From NCBI GenBank assembly GCA_026225945.1, contig JAMJFZ010001627.1, positions 17,501 through 81,500 of the forward strand: 64,000 bases of DNA. Reading direction: 5' to 3'. Below are positions 22,770-33,404 of this stretch, one piece after another (position 1 is the stretch's first letter; every line of letters begins with the position of its first letter). This DNA comes from Cricetomys ansorgei (taxonomy: Eukaryota; Chordata; Mammalia; Rodentia; Nesomyidae). A program made the position numbers and the translations under genes. Below the pieces are notes generated by a model. It did no database searches. It saw nothing but the letters and a program-made list of their open reading frames with translations, and was not told where the DNA came from.

Positions 22770-23220
22770 TTTTCTAAGCTGAGATGTGCGCAATGACGCA
22801 CGCAGCCGAGCCTTTAGCAGAACGCGCTGCGCTGCAGAACGCCCACGGCAGTGTAGCGGGGAGCGGCGTAGGCCTTCCACCCTTCCATTATTGTCTGAAT
22901 GTCTCAAGTTCGGCGCAGTTGACACCTGGGGTGTTTTCCAGCTTGGTTTATAATGCATTGGCAACACAGCCGTTTGCCGCCCTTGTTAGAGCTTCCCAAG
23001 CGCCGGATGCTAACCACGCCCACCCGCTGCTGCGTCTTGCGAATACCCTTTTAAATTTTTCTTTGCGTGAATGCGGACGCTCAGGCTGGTGCTGCCTCTC
23101 GGGTCTTGCGATGTGCTACACTGAGCACTGGAGCCGAACGCTGGCGTCAGTGAAGTGTGTTCCGTCCCCTGCACGTCCAGCCGTGCCCTTCCCTCAAGGA
23201 AACGCCAAAGGCGCTATCTG
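22770..23220. other. CpG-rich patch
   Basis: By eye about 30 CpG dinucleotides occur in 450 bases (for example cagaacgcgctgcgctgcag and agcggggagcggcgtagg), against a few per kilobase in neighbouring sequence. A 145-codon open frame (22784-23221) crosses it, which is expected where G+C is high and stops are rarer. There is no TATA box, and splice sites were not convincing. It could be a small CpG island, an exapted element, or a conversion-biased hotspot. Confidence 0.4.
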
Positions 23221-23448
23221 ACCATCACGGTGTGGGGTCCCTTTTGTGCACATCCGCGCCCTCAGTTCCACGTCTTGTCTTTTTCTCACAGCCGTCCTGA
23301 CAGCTGTGAAGCGCTACGGTGTCGCGGTTTGTGTTTGCATTCCTTCTCCTGATGATAGCAATGTCGAAAACGTTGATTTTGCCTCTTCATAGTTACAGCA
23401 TGCCGTCTTTCAAAGCATCTGTTCTGGTTCTTCAACATTATTCTTAAA

Positions 23449-23526
23449 TCCTGTGTGTGTGCGTGCACGTGTGTGTGTGCGTGTGCGTGCATGTGCATGC
23501 ATGTGTGTGCGTGTGTGTTAGCGCAT
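23449..23526. repeat. (TG)n-rich tract, SINE tail
   Basis: TG dinucleotides with cgtgcacgtg and catgcatg interruptions. It lies at the left end of a minus-strand SINE and is best read as its CA-rich tail. Confidence 0.9.
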
Positions 23527-23790
23527 GTGTGTCCTCATGAACATTTGTGCACATGACACGGAGGCCAGAGATCAACTTCGGTTGTGTTTCTTCAGGAGCT
23601 GTCCACATTGGTTTTGAGACAGTCTCTCATTGGCTCGTAGCGTGCTTAGTAGGCTGGGAAGGCAGGCTGACCACTGAACCTTAGAATCTGCCTGTCTCTG
23701 CCTCCTCAGATGTGGACGCCTGCCAGTCACATCAGAGCTGCCTTGTGGTCATTTTAAGGCATCACTGGATGGGCTATCTTTCCAGCCCGT
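23527..23790 (-). mobile_element. B4-related SINE (long form)
   Basis: Complement order: acggaggccagagatcaact, ggttttgagacagtctctca, gaatctgcctgtctctgcc, and a head ending gggctatctttccagcccg. This is a familiar rodent composite SINE reading on the minus strand, with a B1-like middle and a tRNA-like head. Subfamily (B4 versus a related type) not resolved. Confidence 0.65.
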
Positions 23791-23856
23791 ATGTTTAACT
23801 TTAAGGTGTATAAAGTAATGGGTTTATTATTATGACATTGTCATGTATGTGTATAT

Positions 23857-23885
23857 AATACACACACATACGCACACGCACATGG
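23857..23885. repeat. Short CA-rich tract
   Basis: Twenty-nine bases of cacacacatacgcacacgca, directly visible, at the edge of the following antisense L1. Confidence 0.8.
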
Positions 23886-23899
23886 GTGTGTGCTCTGCC

Positions 23900-24480
23900 T
23901 TGGTCATACATACCGTGTCTGTCACCCTGTCCTGTCTTCCTTCTTCTCCTCTAGGTTACCCTCTTTTTCCTCCATAGTTCCCCTTCTTAGTCGTTTGTAT
24001 TTAAGTCTAAATTCCACCCACAGGAGGAAGCATATGACACTTTCCTTTCTGAGTCTGGGTTATTTCAGTTAACGTCATAATGTGTTTCATTTTTTTGTCC
24101 ACAAAACGATTACTTTTTTATCTTTACCCACTTTTTAAAGTTAAGTGTTGTGTTTAATATTCTCACGAGTGTAAGTATTTGGTTGAATCCCCCACGTTCC
24201 CTCTCCAGTCTCCCCGTCTCACCACTTCTCCCTCCCAGCTCCGTGTCTTTTAATGAGTATCCTCTGAGTTCATGTAGTCCCCCTTGTGTGCGCATGGTGG
24301 ACACCTCCTCTCTCCAGACGGGACTGCGCAGTTGCTCACGCGAACTAATAATGGCTGGGACTAGGTGCACGAGGCTTGTGTGAAACCGCTATTTTCCTGA
24401 CTGGACAGGAGAGAGGCTCCTGAAGCCCGGCCCCACCCGAGAGGACCAGTGACAGACGAGGGCCGCTTATCTCTACCCGT
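23900..24480 (-). mobile_element. L1 3' region, antisense
   Basis: catagttccccttcttag, tatttaagtctaaattccac, ctttcctttctgagtctggg and ttatttcagttaacgtcata are the complement of rodent L1 3' sequence. The following 24160-24450 is C/T-rich and resembles Lx 3' untranslated sequence. Order is not perfectly collinear with one L1, so two fragments may be joined here. Confidence 0.6.
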
Positions 24481-24489
24481 TCCTAACTG

Positions 24490-25396
24490 ATTGTTTTACT
24501 AATGGGTTTTATGGGTCTCCTATTTTGTGTTTTAATTCCTTACATATAGGTGGTTTGTGAAGATTTCCCCGTCCTTAGGCTTACTCTTCGGTTTGTTGTT
24601 TCCTTTAGGGGACAGAACTTCTAAAGAGAGTTTTATAAAGGCCCATTTGTTGATTTTTGCTTTTGTCGTGTGGGGTTTTGTGTGTGTGATGTCCAAATGA
24701 ACCATCGCCGCAGCCAGAGCTACAAAGCTCCCTCCTGGGTTTCCCTCCCGTATTTGGGTTTTGGTGTTCACATCCGTTTCTCATCTAACCCGTTCCAATC
24801 TAATTTTAATAGCGGAAAGGAGAAAATGGAAACGTATTCAGTGTGGCCGCCTTGGGTGTGGCTTGGGTTTTGTGACTGAGTTTAATCCAGCAGTCTGGTG
24901 TCGCCCTGACCCGGGTGTCCTTTGCCGGACACTGTGGAAGGGACTTGTCTATCTGAACTTCCAGCTGCGCTGTTCTGTAGGTCTCTGTTTTGTTGTCGTC
25001 CTGCGCACAGCTGTTTTTAATGACAATAGCACGCTGTTATTTAGGATAACTTCGTATTCTATCTCGAAACCAAGAACAAAGCAATATTAAGGCTACTTTG
25101 GGGTTTCCTGTGGTTTCATATAGGGAATCTGATTTTTTTTCCTGTCTCCTAAAAGTGCCGCTGATACATTAGTAGGGACTGGTTGAACCTGTAGGTCTCT
25201 TTGAGCAGGAGAGACAGCGTACAGTGTTGTGTTTCCTAATCCGGGAGCCCAGGACGTCTTCCGATTCGTGTTATTCTTTATTTTCTTCCATCAACAGTTC
25301 AGTTTTCATTGTGCAGATTCTTCACTGTTGTGCCCATTTAGTCCCAAGAATTTTATTCTCTTGATGTTACCTAGATACAACTTTCTTTTTCTCCTG
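24490..25396 (-). mobile_element. L1 ORF2 fragment, ancient, antisense
   Basis: Collinear complement of L1 ORF2 over about 0.9 kb: cccatttgttgatttttgct, acaatagcacgctgttattt, gactggttgaacctgtaggt, tccgggagcccaggacgtct, tcttccatcaacagttcagt and gtcccaagaattttattctc. Heavily mutated, all frames broken. The L1 appears to continue after the B3-type SINE at 25450. Confidence 0.75.
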
Positions 25397-25433
25397 TCTG
25401 TCTGTCTGTCCATCTATTCATCTATTACCTACC
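25397..25433. repeat. (CTGT)n / (CTAT)n short tetranucleotide run
   Basis: Four CTGT units, then catctattcatctattacc, visible directly between the L1 and the SINE. Confidence 0.8.
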
Positions 25434-25449
25434 TGTTTTTTTTTTTATT

Positions 25450-25645
25450 TGTGTGTATGGGTATTTTGTATGCATGTATGTCTACAGACAAGTGTGCCTG
25501 GTGCCTGCAGAGGCCACAAGAGGGCGTCAGATCCCCTGGGTTTGGACTTACAGTGGTGAGGGGCCACATGGGTGCTGGGAACTGAACCCATGTCCTCTGT
25601 AAAGCAGCCAGTGTTTTAATCACTGAGCCATCTCTCCAGCCCATT
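25450..25645 (-). mobile_element. B3-type SINE
   Basis: On the minus strand: a good tRNA-derived head (complement of gagccatctctccagccc), a box-B-like part (complement of gggaactgaacccatg), and a distal region (complement of gaggccacaagagggcgtca). About 190 bases and nearly full length. It has inserted into the antisense L1. Confidence 0.85.
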
Positions 25646-26110
25646 TTCTTACTTTGTCTTTTAGATGTATTTTTGAAAATATAAAGAATTATAACTGATG
25701 TCTACTCCACTGCATTCGCTTTGCAGTGCTGCTTTGTGTTTGTTTTTGGTGAAGCCATTATCACTCTCTGAGTCTGCTGAGGGAGAAGGGTCCTTCTTTA
25801 TTTCCAGTTCGGCTCCTCCAGTTTCTTTGCTTTTCTGATTGCTCCTGCCAGTACATGCAGGCTATGACAGCAGTTGAAATGGCAGCGAGAGAGAGCTGCT
25901 TTTACTCTTCCCATTTATTTCTGAAAGTCGCTTTGGGTTTTTCTAAAACAATCTTTATTATGTTTTAGCTGTTCGGGGGGGGAAAGTTAAAAAAAATTAA
26001 TCAAGAAATGATGATAAACTATGTTAGGTATTTTTCCTGAATGTTTTCCTGAGACTTTTAACCTTGTTTCTGTTTCTGTGTGTCACATTTACTCAGGGAT
26101 GGTGTGAAGT
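25646..26110 (-). mobile_element. L1 ORF2 continuation, antisense, ancient
   Basis: Weaker similarity to the complement of L1 ORF2: gcttttctgattgctcctgc, gggtttttctaaaacaatct, ttattatgttttagctg. It follows the 24490-25396 segment in the expected order once the B3-type SINE is removed. Confidence 0.5.
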
Positions 26111-26197
26111 ATTCTCGTGTGATGCTGCTGTTCTCCGAGGTGGAGACATTTCTCTCTTGGTTCATTTTGTTCTCTAGTTTGTTTCTACATGCTACAC

Positions 26198-26214
26198 TTT
26201 TTTTTTTTTTTTTA
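26198..26214. repeat. Poly-T run
   Basis: Seventeen T residues. On the minus strand this would be an A tail preceded by a tatttaaa-like word, so a small minus-strand retroposon reaching to about 26370 is possible; the body is not recognised. Confidence 0.6.
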
Positions 26215-26539
26215 AATATACTCAACCCGGCTAAGACGTTCAGTGACTCTCAAAACTGTGCTTGCCCAGAGTTGTTCCCTCCTGGCCCCAGGAGACCACT
26301 GTGCTTCCTGACCTCTCAAACTCAACACTGAAATTGAGTTCTTTGAATTACATCTGGAATAGTTGGCATGTTTTGACTTCGATGTCTGTTGGAAGGTTGC
26401 TCATTTGCTCTCTGGCGTTCCCTTCGCCTCCCAAGCAGAGCGACTCAGCCCCCGTCCCTCAAGGGTGGGCATTGAGGCTTGGGGTCCTAGGTTGTAGAAA
26501 TAATTCCTTCCTGAGAGGAAAAGCTGGTCGTTGTTGGTG

Positions 26540-26935
26540 ATGGCGGTGGCGACCCTCTCCAGCTGTGGTGTCTGAGTGGCTCAGTCCTCCTGTCTCTTTG
26601 GATGTGGACTGTCTCTTATTTGCCCGATGTACAGTCTGTCAGTTGGATTCTGGCTTTCTCTCGGTACTGGTCCACGTGTAGGTAGATGTTTATCACGGAT
26701 CAACGGTGGAGACAGAGGAGTCTGGGATTTCGGGTGTCTTCATCTTGCAGGCCTCCTCTACACCAAGCTGTTAAAGGAAGCAGAAGGGATTGCCACACTT
26801 GTAACACTTCTAGGAGATCTGAGTGCTGAAGAAGTCAGGACTATTATTCCAGCTGCCGTAAACCTCGAGTGTTTTGTGAGATGGCTAACCGTGATTATGG
26901 GGAGAAGTGTACGTCTCGATGAGTTGTGATGACAT
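26540..26935 (+). other. Exon-like open frame of doubtful status
   Basis: A 117-codon open frame (26576-26929) ends in a stretch that reads like folded protein (LLYTKLLKEAEGIATLVTLL from about residue 62). An AG acceptor with a C/T-rich lead (tgtcttcatcttgcag) falls exactly at the start of that stretch (exon would begin at 26751), and GTAAAC at 26858 could be a donor. Upstream residues look random. I do not recognise a protein family. Equally likely are chance and an old pseudogene; not called as a gene. Confidence 0.15.
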
Positions 26936-26939
26936 TGGG

Positions 26940-27640
26940 AAACATGATTAATTTACAATAAAATTAAAATATAGCCTAACATTACAATGCTTGTGAAGAT
27001 TAATATGTTTATAATATAAGAAGTCATTAACTAACTTATGCCAATAATGTCAAGGGATTGTGTGCAATAGTCAGTACTCATATAAAGTTGGAGACAGATT
27101 TAAATAATGCCTATTTAAATAACTATTTAAAATCTGATATACTTGAGCAGTAATGATGGTCAGAAAGTCTTGAGCATGTTTCAAAAGGACTTGCTGGATC
27201 AATGTGGCCGATACCCTGTTTATTCACGGTTCTTTATAATCATATCCTTGATTTGCCATTGGATTCTCATTCATTTAATGAGGAAAGCATATTGAATGGA
27301 CTATATTTCATTATCTGATCTCAGAGAGTAATTGTGTGTGAGTGCCAGACCTCAGGAGCTGGTCTTAGTTTCTCACCCTGCAGACGTTACTTATGCATGC
27401 TTTCAGAATGACAAAGTTCCCTTCTTTCCTGTATTATGTCCGTGTTAGGGTGAATATTTACCGGGCCTTGACTTTGTAGCCATGATTGACAGCGTCATTT
27501 CAGATATAATTTTGCACAGAGACTTAGCAGTAGTCATCAATTTTTATTTTAACTCTGAATGACATTGTTTTGAATTAAAATTGTCAATATAATATAAAAT
27601 TTCCCCCAAAGTCTTTTAGATTAAAAAATGTCAAGTTAGT
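26940..27640. promoter_or_regulatory. AT-rich block, candidate conserved noncoding element
   Basis: Non-repetitive, with palindromic or homeodomain-like words (catgattaatttacaataaa, gcctatttaaataactattt, gtcattaactaac) and no broken-transposon signature. Texture suggests a conserved noncoding element; not demonstrated. Confidence 0.25.
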
Positions 27641-28115
27641 TTCTGGTAATGTAGGGAGTTGTTGACCTTTCAAATGAAAGGTCAGGAGCCCAAGGTCTTT
27701 AACTATCTTACCAGGCAGCCCAACAAGTAACAGGCCATCTCCTTTTCTGCAGTGTGTTGTGTTCTGTGTGAAATTGAATTACCCAGGACACAGCTCTGGC
27801 TGCTTCTTTGTACAATGTTAATGTAGACATTTATTCTGGCATTGCGAGATTGCCACAACACTCTGGCAAAAGGAGCAAGTACAAAGTCCCATTAGTTAAA
27901 TTGGAAGTTTGACTCTGCCAGCCTTAAGAATAAATCTGAATTGTCAGGAGCCTGATTGTTAAGTGATTGCAATCATTTACTGCCATAGGCCACAAAAATT
28001 AAAAAGCCTAAGTGCCCCTTTCAGATGCAGATGCGGGCTAATGCCTCATGGATGCTATCCTAACCAGATTAGCAGCTCATTCAAGAGCATGAATTGTGCT
28101 TTTGTTCTTCTTGTT
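27641..28115. promoter_or_regulatory. Candidate enhancer with perfect nuclear-receptor-like palindrome
   Basis: An inverted repeat at 27663-27684 has 10-base arms, TGACCTTTCA and TGAAAGGTCA, around AA. This places two AGGTCA half-sites as an everted repeat with 10 bases between. Downstream are tgtacaatgttaatg (27811), agtgattgcaatcattt (27962) and ttaaattggaagtttgac (27895). The block has no transposon identity. Motifs are seen directly; enhancer function is inference. Confidence 0.3.
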
Positions 28116-29029
28116 GAACAATGGTCTTGTGTCTCCAGCCTCACCCCATTTTTATCTTCTTCTTGAAAAGATTTTTGCCTTGCAGATTTGCTTCGCAGGT
28201 TTTAACCGTTGTTTGTGTAATCGTGGTTCCTTTGGTAGATATCTGATGTCTCTGCTTGTGTTTTCTATTATTTTGTCCCGAATTCATTGGCACATCAGTC
28301 CATGATTTAGGAAGAGGACACTGCTCCATGGGTGGAGGGTGGGCCAGCCCCGCCTGTGAGCTACAGTAAAACCCCCAAGTCTGCCTTGTGTAGGTGGTTC
28401 ACTTTTCATGCATATCGAATATTCCTACAGCCTGGTCGGGAGGTAAAGTGAGGGTGGGGTCCGCAGCAGCTGCTTATGCAGACCAGTCTCAGTCTAAGTC
28501 AACAATGTTCGCCTGCATTCTCTGGGCAGCGCTGTCATTCCTGGCTCTGGGCGCCACACTTCAGGAAGTTTTGTCCGTATCGCACTTGGTCACATGGCGG
28601 GGGGCGTTGTAGAATCCGTCTTCACTTGAGGCCAGGTGTCGAAACTGTGACATGTTTTAGATGCCAGTGTGGTTGTTAGGTTATTAAGACAGACAGACAG
28701 ACAGACACGCAGCATTTGGAGAAACTGAGATCTGTGTGGTTCTGAGGCAGTTTCCAGATGTAGCCTGGACACTCCTCTGACCTCAGCTCCCCTCGGGAAG
28801 GAGCAGAGAGATGGCATTGCTCTACCTGAATATTTCTCCTGTAACTTCCAGTGTTTCCTTGGCATTTCACAATCCTCTAAAATTGCTGGTGTTTTCGTCA
28901 GAAAGTCCTGACCATGTAGCAGTACAGAACTGTGGAGAAAGCATTGTCTCTGGACACTGAGGAGCTTTCTCACGCCGCCTCTTGCCCGTCAAGTCATTTT
29001 TAAATCACTGTCTTTGGAATTCATGCGCT
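28116..29029. other. Unique sequence with a short (GACA)n run
   Basis: No gene or repeat family recognised. A (GACA) run of five to six units lies at 28687-28708. 28430-28625 is fairly CpG-rich. Overlapping 60-127-codon frames on both strands look like chance. Confidence 0.5.
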
Positions 29030-29372
29030 TTCCACTTCACTTGTTTAAAGTGTACAGTTAACGGTTCGGAATACACACGGTTCTACACCTGTCACCACAG
29101 TTTAGAATGTCCTCATCAAAGGAAGGCCAAATCCCTTGGCGCGCTGCTCACCACTACCCCATGCCAGCACCCACCCAAGCTCCAGGTAGCCAGCTCTTCC
29201 TCCTGTCTCTGGAATTCCCTCTGTAGACACCGCCATCAGTCGGAGCCCTACAGCATGTGGGCGTTTATGGCTTGCATCTCTCACTTAGCACAGTTTCCAG
29301 CATCCACTTCTATTATGGTCTGTATCCGAACTTAGTTCATTTTATTGCTGAATTGTATTAAAAGTGCTCTTT
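29030..29372 (-). mobile_element. L1 3' end, ancient, antisense (first of three)
   Basis: tgtttaaagtgtacagttaa, acacctgtcaccacagttta, gaatgtcctcatcaaagg, ctgtctctggaattccctct, ttatggcttgcatctctc and ttattgctgaattgtattaa are the complement of the old mammalian L1 3' end, collinear over 340 bases. Two further antisense L1 3' regions begin at about 31190 and 33140. Confidence 0.75.
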
Positions 29373-29929
29373 TAAAATCTCAGTAGCAGTCTGTTTCGAA
29401 CAGGATGATGACAGTTTTGAAGTAAGAACGCCTTCAGAACATAGCTTCTTTTCTGTTCGCTCCTGACTGTGGTCAGCCAGGTGTCCCAGATCACAGGTCT
29501 TTTCAGATCCCAGGCTTGATCTGCATATCTGTCCTCTCTCCTAGATGTGTTGGTTTAGCAAGCTCTCTAATTAAAGGTAACCTGAGTTCATCATTTGACA
29601 TCTTATCCTGAGACAGTCAACTAAGTGGTTTGGAAGGCCAAGTTAATTTAATGACTTAATCAAAAGGCGTGCCAGCTCACCAAGTGTCTGGCCGTTTTTT
29701 GCTTTCATTTCTTCCATAGGAAAGACAGTTCTTCTCTGAGCTCATCTGTTTATGTATTTGGTTGTTGTTTTCAGTGACAGTAACCAGTCCAAATAGAACC
29801 GTCTTCTCAGACCTTGTCATTTACAACATGTTCCTTGTACTGAGCTTATATGCATACGGCAGATGACAGATTTGCCGACTGTTCCTTATGGATAACAGTG
29901 TTCTAATACCACTCCTTCCCCAGGCTACC
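29373..29929. other. Unique sequence, nothing recognised
   Basis: No repeat or gene identified. Confidence 0.45.
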
Positions 29930-30420
29930 GAGGCTACATACATGAGGGCGTCAGCGTCCCGTAGGTGTAGCAACAACTGAAATCATAGCGACTGAAAGCC
30001 GTGTGTGTTGTGCGACAGGGGTGGACATGCGCATGCTCTGGGCAGCGGATGGACTGTTGCCCGTCGTAAATGTCTTCCCTTTGGAAAGCTTCTGTTGCAG
30101 CAGCAACCACTGCCCGAGAGCCGTGCTGTTCCGAAGTCAGGGACGGCAGGTGTGGAGGCAAGCCATGCAGCTGCAAAAGCTCCCGTCAGTTCACGGCACA
30201 GAGCGTATCTCCAGACATGTCATGGGCCAAACTAAGGGGGTGAAGCCTGGTGCTGGTGGAGGAAAGGGCAGTTCCTGGGCACAGTGTGCTGCAGACAATG
30301 CCAGCACAGAACGGGCGACGTGGGCAGCTCAGCTGTAGGAAGACAAGTGAGGTGGTGAGCGGCGACTCAGATGCTCACCTGCTTCGGAGAAGGGCCGCGT
30401 GGGCGTCATTACGCGCGGTA
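29930..30420. other. CpG-rich patch
   Basis: By eye about 28 CpGs in 490 bases (cgtcattacgcgcggtagac near its end), clearly above flanking sequence. A 111-codon frame on + (30003-30338) and an 80-codon frame on - overlap; neither resembles a known protein. Nature unknown. Confidence 0.35.
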
Positions 30421-31189
30421 GACTTGTAAGGAAACAGTTCCCTTTACGGAAGGGATTGAAGGCATTCTGGGTATGAGTCAGTGATGATGAGACTCAAAAT
30501 GGCCGAACGCTCGGAGTATGAGAAAACAGTTCTCAAAATGTACTTGGCTTCTGAATTAAATATTATGATTTTACTTTCTAAAGAAGTTTGAGACCCATTA
30601 AGATACATTAGCGCATTAGCCTTTTTAGAATATTATAAAGCTTTGAATGTGTGCCAGTGTATAAATTTCATCGAGCACAGAGTTTTTTGTTTTTTAGGGA
30701 GAATATGATTTGATTTTGTCCCAGAGGAGCTTACAAGATCCAGCGACTCTAAGTTTGCCAGTGTTGGCTATAGTGCAATGCTGCTATAACACAGAAAACT
30801 GATTTTACTTAAAAACTACTACATATGTGAAGCCCAATATATATATTTTTAAATTTTCAAACAACAGTTGTACGTATTTTCCCTGCATAGCATGATACTC
30901 TGTCACAGGTCAGACACTGTGACGCAGCTCACCTGGGCTTATCTGACCTTTGTTGGGATATCATTTAGAAAACTCTCAGCAATTCCCAAAACACAGTGTA
31001 GGGTGAGTAACCGTAGTTCCTGTGGCATACAGTAGTCCGTCTGGACTCTTCCCCTATGTCTGCCTGACGGAAATCTCCACCCACAGTCCTGGCGGACAGC
31101 AGTTCGGCCTTACTTTTGGCGACCACTGTTCTTTTCTGTCCTTCCAGTTCACCCATTCTCGATTACGCACGCAGGAATGCCAAGCATTC
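30421..31189. other. Unique AT-rich sequence
   Basis: Nothing recognised. A short palindromic AT run (atatatattt near 30840) is the only local feature. Confidence 0.45.
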
Positions 31190-31600
31190 CTTTCCGTCTC
31201 TGTGGCTTCACTTGGCATACTGTCATCCAGGTTCTTCAGTGCGGCCACAGATGACAGAACTCCCTGTTTGTGATCCTGAACAGTGTTCCTTTGTATGTAT
31301 GTACCGCGTTCCCGCTGCCCGTTCTTCCGCTTGTGCAATTTGACTCAGCGTGTGGGTTACTGTCAGCCGTGCTGCAGTGGAGCAGACGCCTCTCTGTACC
31401 ATGGCTTCACCCTCCTGCGTTCACACCCATAGTGCATTGCTGGGTCCGACAGCAGTTCATATTTTTAGTTCTTTGAGATTTCTCTGTACTCTTTTATATA
31501 ATGAGTGTAATAACTTGCAAGTTTGCACAGCAGTTCCCTTTTTTGAACATCGTTTCCAATACTTGTTATATTAATTATGACAGATAGCTGTTATCCTGTG
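31190..31600 (-). mobile_element. L1 3' region, ancient, antisense (second of three)
   Basis: Follows the complement of L1: tcacttggcatactgtcatc, caggttcttcagtgcggcca, gttcctttgtatgtatgtac, gtgcattgctgggtccgac, aacttgcaagtttgcacagc and atacttgttatattaattat. It starts again at the same L1 position found in the 29030 copy, so it is a separate insertion or a duplicated segment. Confidence 0.65.
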
Positions 31601-31782
31601 TCTGTGGAGTAGAGGTGACATAGACTGTGTGTGCTTCCCTAAAGGATCTACAGATTCAGCTTAGATGCCTTGTGAAATTCCAGTGACATTTCATCCCAGG
31701 AACAGAAAAAACATCTTCAAATTTATATTCAAGTTTTAAAAGGTTATCTTGGAAATCCAGAGCTGGCTTGGAAACAACAACA
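31601..31782. other. Unique sequence ending in CAA repeats
   Basis: A short aacaacaacaacac run (31772-31785) leads into the CA array. This could be the A-rich tail of a lost SINE that seeded it; no SINE body was recognised. Confidence 0.35.
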
Positions 31783-33114
31783 ACACAGACACACACACAC
31801 AGATACACACACACACACACACACACAGATACACACACACAGATACACACACACACACACACAGGTACACACACACACACACACACAGGTACACACACAG
31901 GTACACACACACAGGTACACACACACACAGGTACACACACACAGATACACACAGGTACACACACACAGATACACACACACAGGTACACACACACAGATAC
32001 ACACACACAGGTACACACACACACAGATACACACACACAGGTACACACACACAGATACACACAGACACACACAGATACACACACACAGATACACACACAC
32101 AGATACACACACACAGGTACACACACACAGATACACACACACACAGGTACACACACACACAGATACACACACACACAGGTACACACACACACAGATACAC
32201 ACACACACAGGTACACACACACAGATACACACACACACAGGTACACACACACACAGATACACACACACACAGGTACACACACACACAGATACACACACAC
32301 AGGTACACACACAGATACACACACACACAGATACACACACACAGATACACACACACAGATACACACACACACAGGTACACACACAGATACACACACACAG
32401 GTACACACACACACAGATACACACACACACAGGTACACACACACAGATACACACACACAGGTACACACATACACAGATACACACACACAGGTACACACAC
32501 ACAGATACACACAGTTACACACACACACAGATACACACACACACAGGTACACACACACAGGTACACACACACAGGTACACACACAGATACACACACACAC
32601 ACAGATACACACACACACACAGGTACACACACACAGATACACACACACAGATACACACACCGAGACACACACACACACATACACACACAGAGATACACAC
32701 ACAGAGATACACACACACACACAGGTACACACACACAGATACACACACACACATACACACACACACAGGTACACACACAGATACACACACACAGGTACAC
32801 ACACAGATACACACACAGAGGTACACACACACAGTTACACACACACACAGTTACACACACACACAGATACACACACACACAGGTACACACACACAGGTAC
32901 ACACACACAGGTACACACACAGATACACACACACACACAGATACACACACACACAGGTACACACACACAGGTACACACACACAGGTACACACACACAAAT
33001 ACACACACACACAGATACACACACACACAGGTACACACACACACAGATACACACACAGATACACACACACACAGGTACACACACACACAGATACACACAC
33101 ACGCACAGATGCAT
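31783..33114. repeat. 1.33-kb composite CA minisatellite punctuated by GATA/GGTA
   Basis: (CA)3-8 blocks separated by AGATA or AGGTA, giving units of about 14-20 bases, roughly 75 units by estimate. GATA- and GGTA-bearing units alternate irregularly, often as pairs. Rare variants are AGTTA (near 32514, 32834, 32850), GAGATA and an AAATA unit near 33000. Because the units contain almost no stop codons, frames of 390-459 codons are open on both strands (Thr/His- and Val/Cys-rich); none is a gene. Confidence 0.97.
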
Positions 33115-33139
33115 GTGTATAATATTAAATCAAAATTCT

Positions 33140-33404
33140 GTATATAGCCATATATTGTTTTTCTGAGTTTGGCTTAATTTCCTTAAAGATCTCAAATTCC
33201 ATCAGTTTTCCTGTAAGTTTCATCATTTATTTTTCTTTATATCTGAGTAAATTCCACTGGGTATATGCACCTCATATTCTGTACCCATTCTTTAAGGTTC
33301 CATTTCCCGATTATTGTGGTAACGGAATAACCATCGTGAATGTGCAAATGCCTCTGAGTGTAGACGCAGATCTATGCATTGATTTACTTAATTCTTCTCG
33401 TGGG
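33140..33404 (-). mobile_element. L1 3' region, antisense (third of three), left part
   Basis: tctgagtttggcttaatttc, gatctcaaattccatcagtt, ttcctgtaagtttcatcatt, gtacccattctttaaggttc and ttattgtggtaacggaataa are the complement of L1. The element is broken by the composite repeat at 33405 and resumes at about 33985. Confidence 0.7.

Noticed and set aside
22784..23221. 145-codon frame in the CpG-rich patch considered as a first exon
   Set aside because: High G+C reduces stops; the protein has no recognisable motif, and no convincing donor site or start context was seen. Kept only as a CpG-rich patch.
24110..25090. Overlapping frames of 77-109 codons considered as a gene
   Set aside because: The DNA is antisense L1; frames are by-products.
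28141..29335. Frames of 117-127 codons around 28.6-29.3 kb as exons
   Set aside because: Part is antisense L1 3' sequence and the rest has no protein-like composition.
31736..33147. Open frames of 390-459 codons on both strands
   Set aside because: They are direct translations of the CA/GATA/GGTA array (Thr-His and Val-Cys periodic), lack any domain and are open only because the repeat units contain few stop codons.
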